Under the pieces are notes generated by a model. The model was not told the origin of the DNA and ran no database searches. It saw only the letters and a list, made by a program, of their open reading frames with translations. A DNA stretch of 64,000 bases. It comes from Pedobacter sp. Leaf176. GTDB taxonomy: Bacteria > Bacteroidota > Bacteroidia > Sphingobacteriales > Sphingobacteriaceae. The stretch's first letter is position 1. Each line of letters starts with the position of its first letter. Below, in pieces: positions 8,276-17,650 of this stretch. Both the position numbers and the translations under genes were made by a program. The stretch lies in assembly GCF_001424305.1 (NCBI RefSeq), contig NZ_LMPD01000001.1, forward strand, positions 124,001 to 188,000. The letters are read 5' to 3'.

Positions 8276-9352
8276 TTAGCAATTAGCCATCTGTGCATTG
8301 TTAATGGATATCTGCTGCGCTATTTTGCTCGCGATGTCTCCAAATACAACATCCAAAAGAGGGTTTTGAGTTAATGCAACAGGTTTACCGTTATCACCAG
8401 CCTCAGCTATGCTTTGTATAATTGGAATTTCACCCAAAAACGGAACGTCAAATCGATCAGCCAATTTTCTGCCTCCACCCCTTCCGAAAATATAATATTT
8501 GTTTTCCGGCAATTCTTCCGGGGTAAAATACGACATATTTTCAATTACCCCTAGCACCGGAATATTGATTCCCGGCATACGGAACATGGCTAAACCTTTA
8601 TGCGTATCGGCCAGGGCAACCTGCTGGGGCGTAGTAACTACAACAGCACCCGAAATCGGGAAGCTTTGTGTGATGGTAATGTGAATATCGCCTGTACCCG
8701 GGGGAAGATCGACAATAAGATAATCCAATGCTCCCCAATTGGTATCATTAAATAACTGCTTTACCGCATTTGATGCCATTGGCCCGCGCCAGGGCACCGG
8801 CTGACCAGGATCTGCAAAAAAACCTAGTGAAAGCAACTTAATCCCATATTTTTCAATGGGAATAATTTTGGTCTTACCATCTGCGGCTTCTTCAGCGCCA
8901 GGTTTTGCATCAACCAAATCGAACATAGTAGGAACCGACGGACCATAAATGTCCGCATCGATTAAACCAACTTTTGCACCATCTTTCGCCAACGTAACAG
9001 CCAGATTACTCGCTACGGTCGATTTACCAACACCGCCTTTACCTGATGAAACCAGAATGATGTTTTTTATGGCATCTAATGATGATGAATTGGCTGGCTG
9101 TGTAACTCTTGAAGTTACATTTATATTTATTTCCGCATCCGCATAAACGAAATGTTTGATCGCATTTGTACAGGCATTCTTCAGCATATCCTTCATTGGG
9201 CATGCGGGCGTAGTAAGTTCGAGTGTGAAATTTATTTGGGTGTCAACTATTCTTAAATCCTTTATCATGTTTAAGGTGACCAGATCTCTTTTTAAATCCG
9301 GATCCTCTACATTTTTTAAGGCATCTAAAACTTGTTGGGGACTTATCTGCAT
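8276..9352 (-). CDS. Mrp/ApbC/NBP35-type P-loop ATPase, iron-sulfur carrier family
   Basis: 358 residues. An N-terminal FeS-assembly (MIP18/DUF59-like) domain covers about 5-85 with PACPM near residue 49, followed by a ParA/MinD-type ATPase with the deviant Walker A GKGGVGKST at 104-112, the DADIYGPS block, and PPGTGD as Walker B region. Family members load iron-sulfur clusters. The CxxC that usually follows ENMS is absent here: the segment reads ENMSYFTPEELPENKYY. Co-transcribed with the downstream Nfu gene. Assignment to the family is firm; the cluster-binding ability of this protein is open. Confidence 0.94.
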   Translation of the reverse strand: MQISPQQVLDALKNVEDPDLKRDLVTLNMIKDLRIVDTQINFTLELTTPACPMKDMLKNACTNAIKHFVYADAEININVTSRVTQPANSSSLDAIKNIILVSSGKGGVGKSTVASNLAVTLAKDGAKVGLIDADIYGPSVPTMFDLVDAKPGAEEAADGKTKIIPIEKYGIKLLSLGFFADPGQPVPWRGPMASNAVKQLFNDTNWGALDYLIVDLPPGTGDIHITITQSFPISGAVVVTTPQQVALADTHKGLAMFRMPGINIPVLGVIENMSYFTPEELPENKYYIFGRGGGRKLADRFDVPFLGEIPIIQSIAEAGDNGKPVALTQNPLLDVVFGDIASKIAQQISINNAQMANC

Positions 9353-9368
9353 CTTATTAATTTAAATT

Positions 9369-9376
9369 CAAAATTA
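9369..9376 (-). promoter_or_regulatory. -7 promoter box (TAATTTTG) of the Mrp-Nfu operon
   Basis: Exact TAnnTTTG match on the minus strand, 16 nt before the ATG at 9352; expected leader about 10 nt. Confidence 0.5.
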
Positions 9377-9483
9377 ACAAAACATAGCCATAAATACTTT
9401 TATTTAGGCTTTTAAACTGTAATTTTAACACGAAATAAACATTTAATTGTTACGTTTAAGCAATTAACCATTTTAATGACTGT

Positions 9484-11640
9484 ATGCGAATACCTAAGAT
9501 AAACATCCCTAAAAAATATTTAAAAATTGGTGCCTGGGTTTTAGGTGTTTTTTTAATTGTTTGTATCGCATTGGGGGCGGTTGCCTATAGTAAAAGGGAG
9601 GCGCTTTTAAAAAAAATGGTTGCAAAGGCCATAGCGAAGGCAGATAAAGATTATGGCCTCAATGTTAAAATAGGTTCAGCAGGTTTTACAGGGCTAAGCA
9701 CGGTAAAACTGACGGCCATTTCTGTCGTCCCTAAAGATAGAGATACACTTTCCAACATTGCTGATCTTAGTGTTGGCGTAAAGCTTTGGCCACTGATTTT
9801 CGGGAATGTAAAGTTTGCAGAACTTAAACTAAATGAGGGTTTCATTAATGTGGTGCTTAAAGATTCCACTACAAACATTGATTTTATCCTCAAGAGAAAG
9901 AAAAAAGATAGCAGCTCAACAAAAAGTAAAGTAAACCTGGCTGATATAGCCAGTAACATCCTTAATGAGGTTTTGTATAAAATTCCGGATGATATGGATG
10001 TCAAAAACCTGGTTTTGAAACTCAATGATAATGATACCGCTAAATTGAGCTTTGCGACGGTTGCGACAATTGATGGCGGAGATCTGAAATCTACAATTAA
10101 TGTTAATAATGGAGAATCGACCTGGCATTTAGATGGTAGCGTAGACCCAGGAGATAAACAACTGAGCATAAGCGCTTATGCTGATGGAAAAAAATTGGAA
10201 TTGCCTTATCTGAATAACAAACTTCATGCGAAGCTCAGTTTTGATACCTTGCAAACAGAACTTAAAAATGCGAAATATAGTGGTGATGATTACAAAATTT
10301 CAGGCTCATGGTCGGTTAAAAACATGCTGATTAACCAGCCTCGAATTGCAGGTAATGATATCGTTATTCAAAGTGCAAAATTAGATGCCGATGTACTGGT
10401 TGGCCCCAACTACATTGCGCTGGATAGCAGTTCAACGGCTTATTTAAAGAATGCGTCAATTCACCCTTATGTTAAGTATACGCTGGGTAGAAACAAAATT
10501 TACGAATTGAAACTAAACGCTGAAGAACAAGATGCCCAGTCAATTTTCCAGGCCTTTCCACAAGGTTTATTCGAATCATTAGATGGGTTAAAAGTTCAGG
10601 GAAAGATAAAATATAACCTGAATTTTTACCTAGACACGGCAATTCCTGATAGTGTAAAATTTAGTTCCTCGCTTAAGCCGGTTAATTTTAAAATAGTACA
10701 ATGGGGCAAAACAAATCTCCAGAAAATTAACAGTCCCTTCGTTTATACACCATATGAGTACGGTAAGCCCATGCGCGACATTACCATCGGCCCTTCAAAC
10801 CCAAATTTTACACCACTAAATGTGATATCTAAAAACTTTATAAATTCGGTTTTAACGGCGGAAGACCCTTCGTTTTTCACACATAACGGTTTTGTAGAAG
10901 AATCAATACGCAAATCCATTGCGGTGAATTTTAAAGAGAAAAAATTCAAACGTGGCGGAAGTACCATCAGCATGCAGCTGGTGAAAAATGTCTATTTAAG
11001 TCGGCAGAAAACTCTGGCGCGTAAAGCAGAAGAAATTTTAATTGTCTGGTTAATCGAACACAACCATTTGGTTAGCAAACAACGAATGCTGGAGGTTTAT
11101 TTCAACATCATGGAGCTTGGCCAAAATATTTATGGTATCGGCGAAGCTTCAAGATATTATTTTGGGAAACAACCTGCCGATTTAACCATTGGTGAAGGAC
11201 TCTTCCTGGCGAGTATTGTGCCAAAACCGAAAGCGTCCATGTATAAATTTATGGCTGATGGAGGTCTGAAGCCCTATATGTTTAACTATTTCAGGTTTAT
11301 GGGCAATATAATGGCCAGGCGGGGTTTAACAGCAGCAGATACCTCTGGCTATGGCTTTTATAATGTTCGCTTAAGAGAAGGGCTGCGCCAGTATTTAGCG
11401 CCAGATACGGCGGCGGTTGATACAACCGGCTTCGATGACGATAATGATATGGGTGATGCACCGGTTCTGATGCAGGACCAAAACAAAAATCTTTTCGACC
11501 GGATTTTTGGAGGGGGAAAGAAGGATACTGTCAACCGACCCGTTGTAAAACCAACAGATACAGCCAAAACCAAAAAACAATTAAGACAAGAACGAAGGGA
11601 ACAGCGACGAAAAGAGAAGGAGTTGGAAAATGGTGGATAA
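9484..11640 (+). CDS. AsmA-like / GT51 peptidoglycan transglycosylase fusion protein
   Basis: 718 residues. One membrane helix (about 15-35) precedes a long beta-rich region (about 45-440) that resembles AsmA/DUF3971-type lipid-transport proteins. A glycosyltransferase family 51 domain follows (about 445-610). GT51 hallmarks are present: Glu460 in AEDPSFFTHNG, then RGGSTISMQLVKNVYL and the EVYFNIMELGQNIYGIGEASRYYFGK block. There is no penicillin-binding transpeptidase domain. The tail is acidic and then strongly basic (KKQLRQERREQRRKEKE). It probably polymerises glycan strands in the periplasm like a monofunctional transglycosylase; the role of the AsmA-like part is unknown. No obvious operon partner. 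Confidence 0.9.
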   Translation: MRIPKINIPKKYLKIGAWVLGVFLIVCIALGAVAYSKREALLKKMVAKAIAKADKDYGLNVKIGSAGFTGLSTVKLTAISVVPKDRDTLSNIADLSVGVKLWPLIFGNVKFAELKLNEGFINVVLKDSTTNIDFILKRKKKDSSSTKSKVNLADIASNILNEVLYKIPDDMDVKNLVLKLNDNDTAKLSFATVATIDGGDLKSTINVNNGESTWHLDGSVDPGDKQLSISAYADGKKLELPYLNNKLHAKLSFDTLQTELKNAKYSGDDYKISGSWSVKNMLINQPRIAGNDIVIQSAKLDADVLVGPNYIALDSSSTAYLKNASIHPYVKYTLGRNKIYELKLNAEEQDAQSIFQAFPQGLFESLDGLKVQGKIKYNLNFYLDTAIPDSVKFSSSLKPVNFKIVQWGKTNLQKINSPFVYTPYEYGKPMRDITIGPSNPNFTPLNVISKNFINSVLTAEDPSFFTHNGFVEESIRKSIAVNFKEKKFKRGGSTISMQLVKNVYLSRQKTLARKAEEILIVWLIEHNHLVSKQRMLEVYFNIMELGQNIYGIGEASRYYFGKQPADLTIGEGLFLASIVPKPKASMYKFMADGGLKPYMFNYFRFMGNIMARRGLTAADTSGYGFYNVRLREGLRQYLAPDTAAVDTTGFDDDNDMGDAPVLMQDQNKNLFDRIFGGGKKDTVNRPVVKPTDTAKTKKQLRQERREQRRKEKELENGG

Positions 11641-11759
11641 ATTATAGAAATAATACAAGTTGTTCTAATTTACCGTCTACTTCCTCATCATTTAAAAGAC
11701 CAGCATTGATAGCTGAATAAGAATGTTGTTTAATCCTTAATGCTAATTAAATCCGGCTC

Positions 11760-12302
11760 ATGCATAAAATAAAAGTAGAAGACAGGGAATTTGAAATTTT
11801 CCTGGAAAACGATACCATTAGTAAAAGGATTCGGTTACTTGGTATCCAAATTAACGTGGATTACGAAAACAAGTGTCCTTTATTTATCGGTATTCTAAAT
11901 GGTAGTTTTTTATTCATGGCTGATTTAATTAAAGAAATTAAAATCCCTTGCGAAATCGCGTTCATGCGTGTTGCATCATACGAAGGGGCGTCCAGTTCAG
12001 GACGAGTGAAAGAATTAATTGGCTTACCAGATAACATCGAAGGTCGTGACATTATTATCGTAGAAGATATCGTAGATACAGGTTTAACTTTAACTCATAT
12101 TGTCAAAACGATTAAAGAAAAAAATCCTTCTTCGTTAAAAGTAGCCTCGCTTTTACTTAAACCTGCGGCTTTAAAACAGGAGATTGAAGAACTATATTAT
12201 GTAGGATTTGAAATTTCCAACGAATTCGTGGTTGGTTATGGCCTGGATTACAATGGCCTGGGCAGGAATTTAACGGATATCTACAGGGCAACTGAAGCAT
12301 AA
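11760..12302 (+). CDS. hpt: Hypoxanthine phosphoribosyltransferase
   Basis: Purine salvage enzyme converting hypoxanthine (and usually guanine) plus PRPP to the nucleotide. 180 residues, usual length. The PRPP-binding signature is IIIVEDIVDTGLTL, near residues 98-111, with the flexible-loop region ASYEGASSSGRV near 76-87 and the base-binding FVVGYGLDYN block near the C-terminus. It is followed 53 nt later by psd on the same strand. Confidence 0.95.
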   Translation: MHKIKVEDREFEIFLENDTISKRIRLLGIQINVDYENKCPLFIGILNGSFLFMADLIKEIKIPCEIAFMRVASYEGASSSGRVKELIGLPDNIEGRDIIIVEDIVDTGLTLTHIVKTIKEKNPSSLKVASLLLKPAALKQEIEELYYVGFEISNEFVVGYGLDYNGLGRNLTDIYRATEA

Positions 12303-12355
12303 ATCTAGTTTGTATTATTTATTTTTCGCACCTTTGTTCAATAATTTCCAATATA

Positions 12356-13015
12356 ATGACCATACATAAAGAAGGCTACACAACAATAGCTTTAAGCATA
12401 CTGTTTATTTTTGTTATTAATGCATTTATAGATTACAAGTATTATGATCTAACGTGGTTACGCTGGTTTATTTACATATTTTCTGCATTACTTTTTATTA
12501 TTGTATTACAATTTTTTCGCAATCCGAGCCGCAGCTTTTCAAGCGATGAAAATTTAGTAATCTGCCCCGCAGACGGCAAAGTTGTTGTAATCGAAGAAAC
12601 TGAAGAAAGCGAATATTTCAAAGATAAAAGACTACAGGTGTCGATCTTCATGTCGCCAGTTAATGTTCACATTAACCGCAATCCGATTTCAGGTGTGGTA
12701 AAGTTTTTTAAATACCATCCGGGTAAATACCTTGCTGCATGGAATCCAAAATCTTCTACAGAAAATGAGCGCACAACAACTGTTGTGGAACATAAAAACG
12801 GAACGCCTGTTTTATTTCGTCAAATTGCCGGTGCATTGGCCCGCAGAATTGTTTGGTATGTAAAAGAAGGCGATCAGGTTGTTCAGGCAGAACAGTTTGG
12901 TTTTATCAAATTCGGCTCAAGAGTAGATGTTTTCCTTCCTGTAGGAACAAAAGTTAACGTAGCCCTTAATGATGTTGTTAAAGGCGGAATTACAACTCTA
13001 GCAACATTAAGTTAA
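12356..13015 (+). CDS. psd: Phosphatidylserine decarboxylase, short (archaeal-type) form
   Basis: Makes phosphatidylethanolamine from phosphatidylserine at the inner membrane. 219 residues with two N-terminal hydrophobic helices (about 11-27 and 33-53). The pyruvoyl-forming self-cleavage site is Gly187-Ser188 in KFGSRVD. Also visible are PADGKVV and the SPVNVHINRNPISG block. This is the compact form typical of Bacteroidota, cut into a large beta and small alpha chain. No partner pssA is adjacent. Confidence 0.95.
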   Translation: MTIHKEGYTTIALSILFIFVINAFIDYKYYDLTWLRWFIYIFSALLFIIVLQFFRNPSRSFSSDENLVICPADGKVVVIEETEESEYFKDKRLQVSIFMSPVNVHINRNPISGVVKFFKYHPGKYLAAWNPKSSTENERTTTVVEHKNGTPVLFRQIAGALARRIVWYVKEGDQVVQAEQFGFIKFGSRVDVFLPVGTKVNVALNDVVKGGITTLATLS

Positions 13016-13125
13016 TTATTTTAACCACCTTAAGGCACCTTAGTACATCTAAGCCTGGCTGCATTAATTTACAACAACTTTAGCTAAATTATCCTGATAA
13101 TCTTAAAATCCCATTAATCTTGTTT

Positions 13126-14304
13126 CTAGTCGGTAGCATCATTTCCTACTTCCTTTTCTCCTGTTGCTGAATTAGCTGGCTTATCGCTGATTAATCTTTG
13201 AGTTGGATAAGCAAAGTCAGATTTATTCTGCATCACAATCTCCATTATTTTGAAATTGATTTCCTGCTTAACAGCTAAATAGTCATTGTAGGCTGTAATT
13301 GAAACGAAATAAATGACCTCGATGTTTAACGAAGAGTCACCAAATCCTTCAAAATAGGCGTTGCCGTCATCGCTCGTATCCGCATGGTCATGGATATAGA
13401 TTCTTATCTCGTCAACGATTTTTTTGATGGTTTCTACATTGGTTTCATAAGTAATCCCAAAAGAAAATTTCACTCTTCTGAAATTCCTTAAACTCATATT
13501 TTCCAACACGCCATCTATCATTCCCTTATTCGGAATTGTCGCCATAGTTTTCTCCGATGTACGGATTAACGTACTCCTGAAACCAACTTTTTCCACTGTT
13601 CCTTCTACGCCGTCTACTTTAACCAAATCACCTACAGTAAATGGCTTATCAAGGAAAATAGTAAATGACCCGAGTAAGTTTTCCAGGCTCTCTTTTGCAG
13701 CTAAAGCGATTGCAATACCCCCGATTCCCAATCCGGTTATCAGGGTTAATACATTTACTTCGAAAACAAAACCAAGTAAAGTGAAGAAGCCTATAAATAC
13801 GACAATTGTTTTAAGTAACTCTTTCAAAAACGGCACCAGTTGATCATCCGATTTGCTTTCAGTAAGTGAAGCCCGATACATCAACACATGTGAAATGAAA
13901 TCAATTATCCGAAGAAATATCCAGAAAACGGATAGGATTATCAGGAATAAAAATATTCTGTCGATGCATTCACCAATCGTAACAGGAATTGCTACTTTAA
14001 CTTTTCCAATTAATTTATTGAAATGGAAAACAGTTACTTCCAAAGGATGTTTAAGCTGATTAATAGACAAATAAAATGTCGAAAAAAGGATAAAAATCTC
14101 AATTGGATTGAGCAGTAAGGCAACGAAAGTATCGTCATGACTCTGCTGGGAAAATCGCTGAAAAAGCTTAAACAACAATTTACTTAATAGTTTTGAAACA
14201 ATTGTTTTGAAAATAAGCCCGGTTAAGAGAATACCTCCAAATAAGCAGTAGGCCCTTACCGTATTACCCCAAAAAGTTTGCTCAAAAAAAGCAGAATCTA
14301 ACAT
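13126..14304 (-). CDS. MscS-family small-conductance mechanosensitive channel
   Basis: 392 residues. Several N-terminal membrane helices (roughly 15-35, 60-80, 105-130, 170-190) lead to the pore helix and MscS beta domain: GLGIGGIAIALAAKESLENLLGS followed by FTVGDLVKVDGVEGTVEKVGFRST, the family hallmark. The C-terminal cytoplasmic domain contains the expected alpha/beta fold. Acts as an osmotic safety valve in the inner membrane. It is convergent with psd and lies downstream of the terminator that closes the rplS operon. Confidence 0.93.
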   Translation of the reverse strand: MLDSAFFEQTFWGNTVRAYCLFGGILLTGLIFKTIVSKLLSKLLFKLFQRFSQQSHDDTFVALLLNPIEIFILFSTFYLSINQLKHPLEVTVFHFNKLIGKVKVAIPVTIGECIDRIFLFLIILSVFWIFLRIIDFISHVLMYRASLTESKSDDQLVPFLKELLKTIVVFIGFFTLLGFVFEVNVLTLITGLGIGGIAIALAAKESLENLLGSFTIFLDKPFTVGDLVKVDGVEGTVEKVGFRSTLIRTSEKTMATIPNKGMIDGVLENMSLRNFRRVKFSFGITYETNVETIKKIVDEIRIYIHDHADTSDDGNAYFEGFGDSSLNIEVIYFVSITAYNDYLAVKQEINFKIMEIVMQNKSDFAYPTQRLISDKPANSATGEKEVGNDATD

Positions 14305-14336
14305 ATTGCTTTGTAAATTAGATAAAGATGATATAA

Positions 14337-14369
14337 CAAAAAAACCTCCACGATTTTAATCGTGAAGGT
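14337..14369 (-). terminator. Intrinsic terminator of the rpsP-rimM-trmD-rplS operon
   Basis: On the minus strand ACCTTCACGATT pairs with AATCGTGGAGGT and is followed by a run of seven T. It is 23 nt past the rplS stop codon. Confidence 0.85.
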
Positions 14370-14391
14370 CTATATCTCGCAACAAAGAATA

Positions 14392-14739
14392 TTATTTTCT
14401 TAAAGATTTAATACGGGCAGCTTTACCAGTTAATGCGCGTAAATAGAACAATTTCGCTCTGCGAACTTTACCGTAGCTATTCACTTCAACTTTCTCAATG
14501 TTAGGAGAACTGATAGGGAATATACGTTCTACACCAACACCGTTGCTCATTTTACGAACAGTGAAAGTTTCGTTTGCACCTGCGCTGTTTCGTTGTATAA
14601 CAACACCTTGGTAAATTTGAATACGTTCTTTATTACCTTCGCGAATTTTATAGTGTACGCTCACTGTATCGCCAGACTTGAACGCAGGAAAATCTTTTTT
14701 CGCGATGGCCTGCTCTTCAACAAATTTTACTAAATCCAT
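14392..14739 (-). CDS. rplS: 50S ribosomal protein L19
   Basis: 115 residues, full length. Contains the characteristic [27 protein letters not shown] and the [13 protein letters not shown] and RRAKLFYLR blocks. L19 sits at the 30S-50S interface. Last gene of the classical rpsP-rimM-trmD-rplS operon; a 136-nt gap separates it from trmD and a strong terminator follows. Confidence 0.98.
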   Translation of the reverse strand: MDLVKFVEEQAIAKKDFPAFKSGDTVSVHYKIREGNKERIQIYQGVVIQRNSAGANETFTVRKMSNGVGVERIFPISSPNIEKVEVNSYGKVRRAKLFYLRALTGKAARIKSLRK

Positions 14740-14875
14740 GATTTTAAGCTATTAAATCGACATTTCAACCCGTGAAATTCGGATTGCAATATTAGGGATT
14801 ATTTCCCAATAAAAAAAACTAATTTTATTTTTTCCACAATCTTTTGGAATTCCACATTAAATCAGGTAAATGCTT

Positions 14876-15550
14876 CTATTCCAAAAGGTCAGGACGACGG
14901 GTCTTAGTCCTTTCCAAAGCCTGTTCGTGCCGCCATTCATTCACTTTGGCTTCGTGTCCGCTAAGCAAAATATCGGGCACTTTGTGTCCCCGCCAATCTG
15001 CCGGACGAGTATAAACCGGCGCATCTAAAAGTTCGCCTTGAAAGCTGTCGGACAGGGCAGAGGTCTCATCATTCAAAACTCCGGGAATTAAACGGACCAC
15101 AGCGTCTACCACAATTGCAGCGGGCAGTTCTCCGCCACTTAAAACGTAATCACCAACAGAAATCTCTCTGGTTACAAAAACGTCTCTGATGCGCTGATCT
15201 ATGCCTTTATAATGTCCACATAAGATGATGATGTTTTTCTTTATGGAAAGCTCGTTTGCAGTACTCTGATTTAAAGTTACGCCGTCAGGGCTCATAAAGA
15301 TAATGTCATCATAGGCACGCTGTGCCTGAAGTTTTTCTATACAGGCTGCAAAAGGTTCAATACTCATTACCATACCGCTGCCGCCACCGTACTGATAATC
15401 ATCCACACTCTTTTGCTTATTGGTCGCATAATCACGTAAATTATGAACAACAATTTCAGCAATTCCCTTATTTTGTGCTCTTTGCAGAATAGAATGGGCA
15501 AACGGACTCTCAAGTAAGGCAGGTAAAACAGTTATGATATCAAAACGCAT
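14876..15550 (-). CDS. trmD: tRNA (guanine-N1)-methyltransferase
   Basis: Methylates G37 of tRNAs with SAM, preventing +1 frameshifting. 224 residues from the ATG at 15550; an upstream in-frame TTG would add two residues. Knotted SPOUT motifs are clear: [11 protein letters not shown] near 55, the [11 protein letters not shown] block near 110 and [16 protein letters not shown] near 130. It begins 14 nt after rimM. Confidence 0.97.
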   Translation of the reverse strand: MRFDIITVLPALLESPFAHSILQRAQNKGIAEIVVHNLRDYATNKQKSVDDYQYGGGSGMVMSIEPFAACIEKLQAQRAYDDIIFMSPDGVTLNQSTANELSIKKNIIILCGHYKGIDQRIRDVFVTREISVGDYVLSGGELPAAIVVDAVVRLIPGVLNDETSALSDSFQGELLDAPVYTRPADWRGHKVPDILLSGHEAKVNEWRHEQALERTKTRRPDLLE

Positions 15551-15564
15551 CTTCAAATTTAAGT

Positions 15565-16092
15565 TTAATTTTCAAGATAAACATCTAGTAAACCCTCCGG
15601 CAAAGCGAGTGTTAATATTTTTTCCTCATCATCAATTTCGATGATAAAATCTTCATTTAAAGGGAAAAGGATTTCAGTTCCTCTATACAAAACGGTTGCC
15701 ACAAATTGTTGCGGATATTCATTTACCTCAATGATTTCTCCAAGCTCACCTAATGTTTCATCTACTGCGGTAAAGCCCTTTAAATCCGTGTAAAAGAATT
15801 CATCTTCATCACGTTCGGGCATTTGAGCAATTGGTAGATAAAGCTTCTTTTTTAACAATGGTTGTGCCTTATCAATATGATCGACATCATCAAAATTAAA
15901 ATAGCCGGTTTTATTGGCTTGCAATTTTGCCGAGGCTACAAAATACGGAACCAGCTTGCCGTTCATATCAGCAAAAACGACATCAAAAGTCAACTGTTCG
16001 TATGCGTCAAATTCAAAAAAAACCTGAACTTCGCCTTTCAAGCCTCTGCTTTTTGTGACGTACCCTACGTAAAATGCTTCTTCATGTTTCAT
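15565..16092 (-). CDS. rimM: 16S rRNA processing protein RimM
   Basis: 30S assembly factor that binds ribosomal protein S19 and helps mature the 16S 3' domain. 175 residues with an N-terminal RimM barrel ([21 protein letters not shown] near 8-28) and a C-terminal PRC-barrel ([21 protein letters not shown] near 103). Second gene of the S16 operon, separated from rpsP by a 180-nt gap that holds a repeat and a strong hairpin. Confidence 0.96.
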   Translation of the reverse strand: MKHEEAFYVGYVTKSRGLKGEVQVFFEFDAYEQLTFDVVFADMNGKLVPYFVASAKLQANKTGYFNFDDVDHIDKAQPLLKKKLYLPIAQMPERDEDEFFYTDLKGFTAVDETLGELGEIIEVNEYPQQFVATVLYRGTEILFPLNEDFIIEIDDEEKILTLALPEGLLDVYLEN

Positions 16093-16140
16093 AACCCTTT
16101 GAATTCATTATTGCCTTTATTACGAATCTGATTTCTCATC

Positions 16141-16196
16141 AGATGAAGCAATCGCTTTCCTACACCTATTAGATTGCTTCGTGCCTCGCAATGACG
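16141..16196. repeat. REP-like palindrome, CGTCATTGCGAGG family, partly decayed copy 2
   Basis: The right arm is intact (GATTGCTTCGTGCC then TCGCAATGACGG); the left arm survives only as GAAGCAATC. Same family as 6600-6680. It is inside the rpsP-rimM gap, so the operon transcript must contain it. Confidence 0.65.
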
Positions 16197-16223
16197 GCGC
16201 TTGATAAAAATCTCTTTATATAA

Positions 16224-16253
16224 AAATAGCGTTCCGGATCCGGAACGCTATTT
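16224..16253. terminator. Perfect 30-bp palindrome between rpsP and rimM, attenuator-like
   Basis: The arm AAATAGCGTTCCGGA is followed directly by its reverse complement. On the minus strand the hairpin starts 20 nt after the rpsP stop and is followed by TTTAT, a weak T-tract. It probably terminates part of the transcripts or protects the rpsP mRNA end, allowing more S16 than RimM/TrmD. Confidence 0.7.
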
Positions 16254-16273
16254 CTAAAAACAAAATAATTAAA

Positions 16274-16843
16274 TTATTCTGCTCCTTCTTCTTTAGTTTC
16301 TGCTGCAGGAGCTGCTTCAGTTGCCTCAGCTTCAACAGCTGGCGCTTCTTCAGTAACTTCTTCTTCAACAACCTCTTCTGCAACTGGTGCATTTTTAGCT
16401 GCGATAGCTGCTGCTCTATCTTCCTTTTTCTTAGCTTCTGCTGCTAAAGCTGCTTTACGGGCATCCGCTTTAGACGTCGCTAAACCTTCTGTTTTACCAG
16501 AAATTTTACCTGCTTTAGCATCTAACCAAGCAGTGAATTTCTCATCAGCCTGTTCTTGAGTTAAAGCACCTTTTTTAACACCACCTTCTAAGTGTTTTTT
16601 GTATAAAACACCTTTGTAAGATAGGATAGCACGAGCGGTATCAGTAGGCTCAGCACCTTTGTTAACCCAGGCTAAAGTTTTTTCGAAGTTAATTTCGATA
16701 GTTGCAGGATTGGTGTTCGGGTTATAAGAACCTAAACGCTCAATGAATTTACCATCACGTGGAGCACGTGAATCTGCTACTACTACGTGGAAAAAAGGTT
16801 TTCCTTTTTTACCAAACCTTTGCAATCTGATTTTAGTTGCCAT
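16274..16843 (-). CDS. rpsP: 30S ribosomal protein S16 with long Ala/Glu/Lys-rich tail
   Basis: 189 residues from the ATG at 16843, giving the family N-terminus [18 protein letters not shown]. The S16 core covers about residues 1-80. Most bacteria stop there; here about 105 further residues form a low-complexity tail rich in Ala, Lys and Glu ([19 protein letters not shown]), as in other Bacteroidota. First gene of the operon. An open frame continues upstream of the chosen ATG, but that part is the 5' leader after the promoter. Confidence 0.96.
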   Translation of the reverse strand: MATKIRLQRFGKKGKPFFHVVVADSRAPRDGKFIERLGSYNPNTNPATIEINFEKTLAWVNKGAEPTDTARAILSYKGVLYKKHLEGGVKKGALTQEQADEKFTAWLDAKAGKISGKTEGLATSKADARKAALAAEAKKKEDRAAAIAAKNAPVAEEVVEEEVTEEAPAVEAEATEAAPAAETKEEGAE

Positions 16844-16897
16844 TTCTTTTTTGTTTATGTATTCAACATATTTCCCGGAACTTCGTGTTGCGGGCTG

Positions 16898-16905
16898 CAA
16901 AGATA
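16898..16905 (-). promoter_or_regulatory. -7 promoter box (TATCTTTG) of the rpsP operon
   Basis: Exact consensus followed by CAGCCC, the context common at Bacteroidota ribosomal-protein promoters. 54 nt before the rpsP ATG, giving a leader of about 45-50 nt. Confidence 0.7.
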
Positions 16906-16983
16906 AAAAAAATCTTCAAATTAAAAACATAGTTTAATTAGTTTATTTTCAGGAGATTTGACTTAAAAATTTGCATATATAAC

Positions 16984-17505
16984 ATGGAAAGAATTGCTAT
17001 TGATATGGATGAGGTTGTAGCTGATGCCATCGGAAAATTTATTAAACTTTATAACAGAGACTATGACGTTCCTTTAGATTTAAAAATTGATGCCGGCAAC
17101 GAAATTTATCATCACGTTCCTCAGGATGTAAATCAAAAATGGTTTGAATACATTAATGAACCAGGCTTTTTCAGGGATCTGAATGTTATCCCCGATAGTC
17201 AGCGGGTAATTAAAGCCTTACAACAAAAATATGACGTTTACATTGTTTCAGCTGCTATGGAATTCCGCAATTCTTTGGTAGACAAATACGATTGGCTTGC
17301 CGAGCATTTTCCTTTTATCGACTGGCAACACATTATGTTTTGTGGAAATAAAATTGTTCAGGCCGATATCATCATCGATGATCGTACCAAGAACTTTGTA
17401 AATTTTCCGGGAAGGCCTTTGCTTTTCACCTCGCCACATAATTTACTGGTTACCGAATACGAACGCGTGAACACTTGGGAAGAAGTTGCCGGGTTGTTAC
17501 TTTAA
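16984..17505 (+). CDS. 5'(3')-deoxyribonucleotidase-like HAD phosphatase
   Basis: 173 residues, matching the NT5C/5'(3')-deoxyribonucleotidase group of the HAD superfamily, which dephosphorylates deoxynucleoside monophosphates. The nucleophile motif is IDMDEVVAD, with Asp7 and acid/base Asp9. The late acidic motif is DIIIDDRTKNF, near residues 129-139. The small cap seen in this family lies between (EPGFFRDLNVIPDSQ). Divergent from the rpsP operon. Exact substrate is inferred from the family only. Confidence 0.88.
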   Translation: MERIAIDMDEVVADAIGKFIKLYNRDYDVPLDLKIDAGNEIYHHVPQDVNQKWFEYINEPGFFRDLNVIPDSQRVIKALQQKYDVYIVSAAMEFRNSLVDKYDWLAEHFPFIDWQHIMFCGNKIVQADIIIDDRTKNFVNFPGRPLLFTSPHNLLVTEYERVNTWEEVAGLLL

Positions 17506-17650
17506 TCACCAACCAATATCAAGCAATGTGTTTTCCTGACTTTTAAAATTTAAAACGAGCGTTGATATCAACAGGATGAACGAATCTGATTTCAAAACAG
17601 AATGTAACATTTATCGAAAAAAACTTTCTAATTGAAAAAGCTTAATAAAT

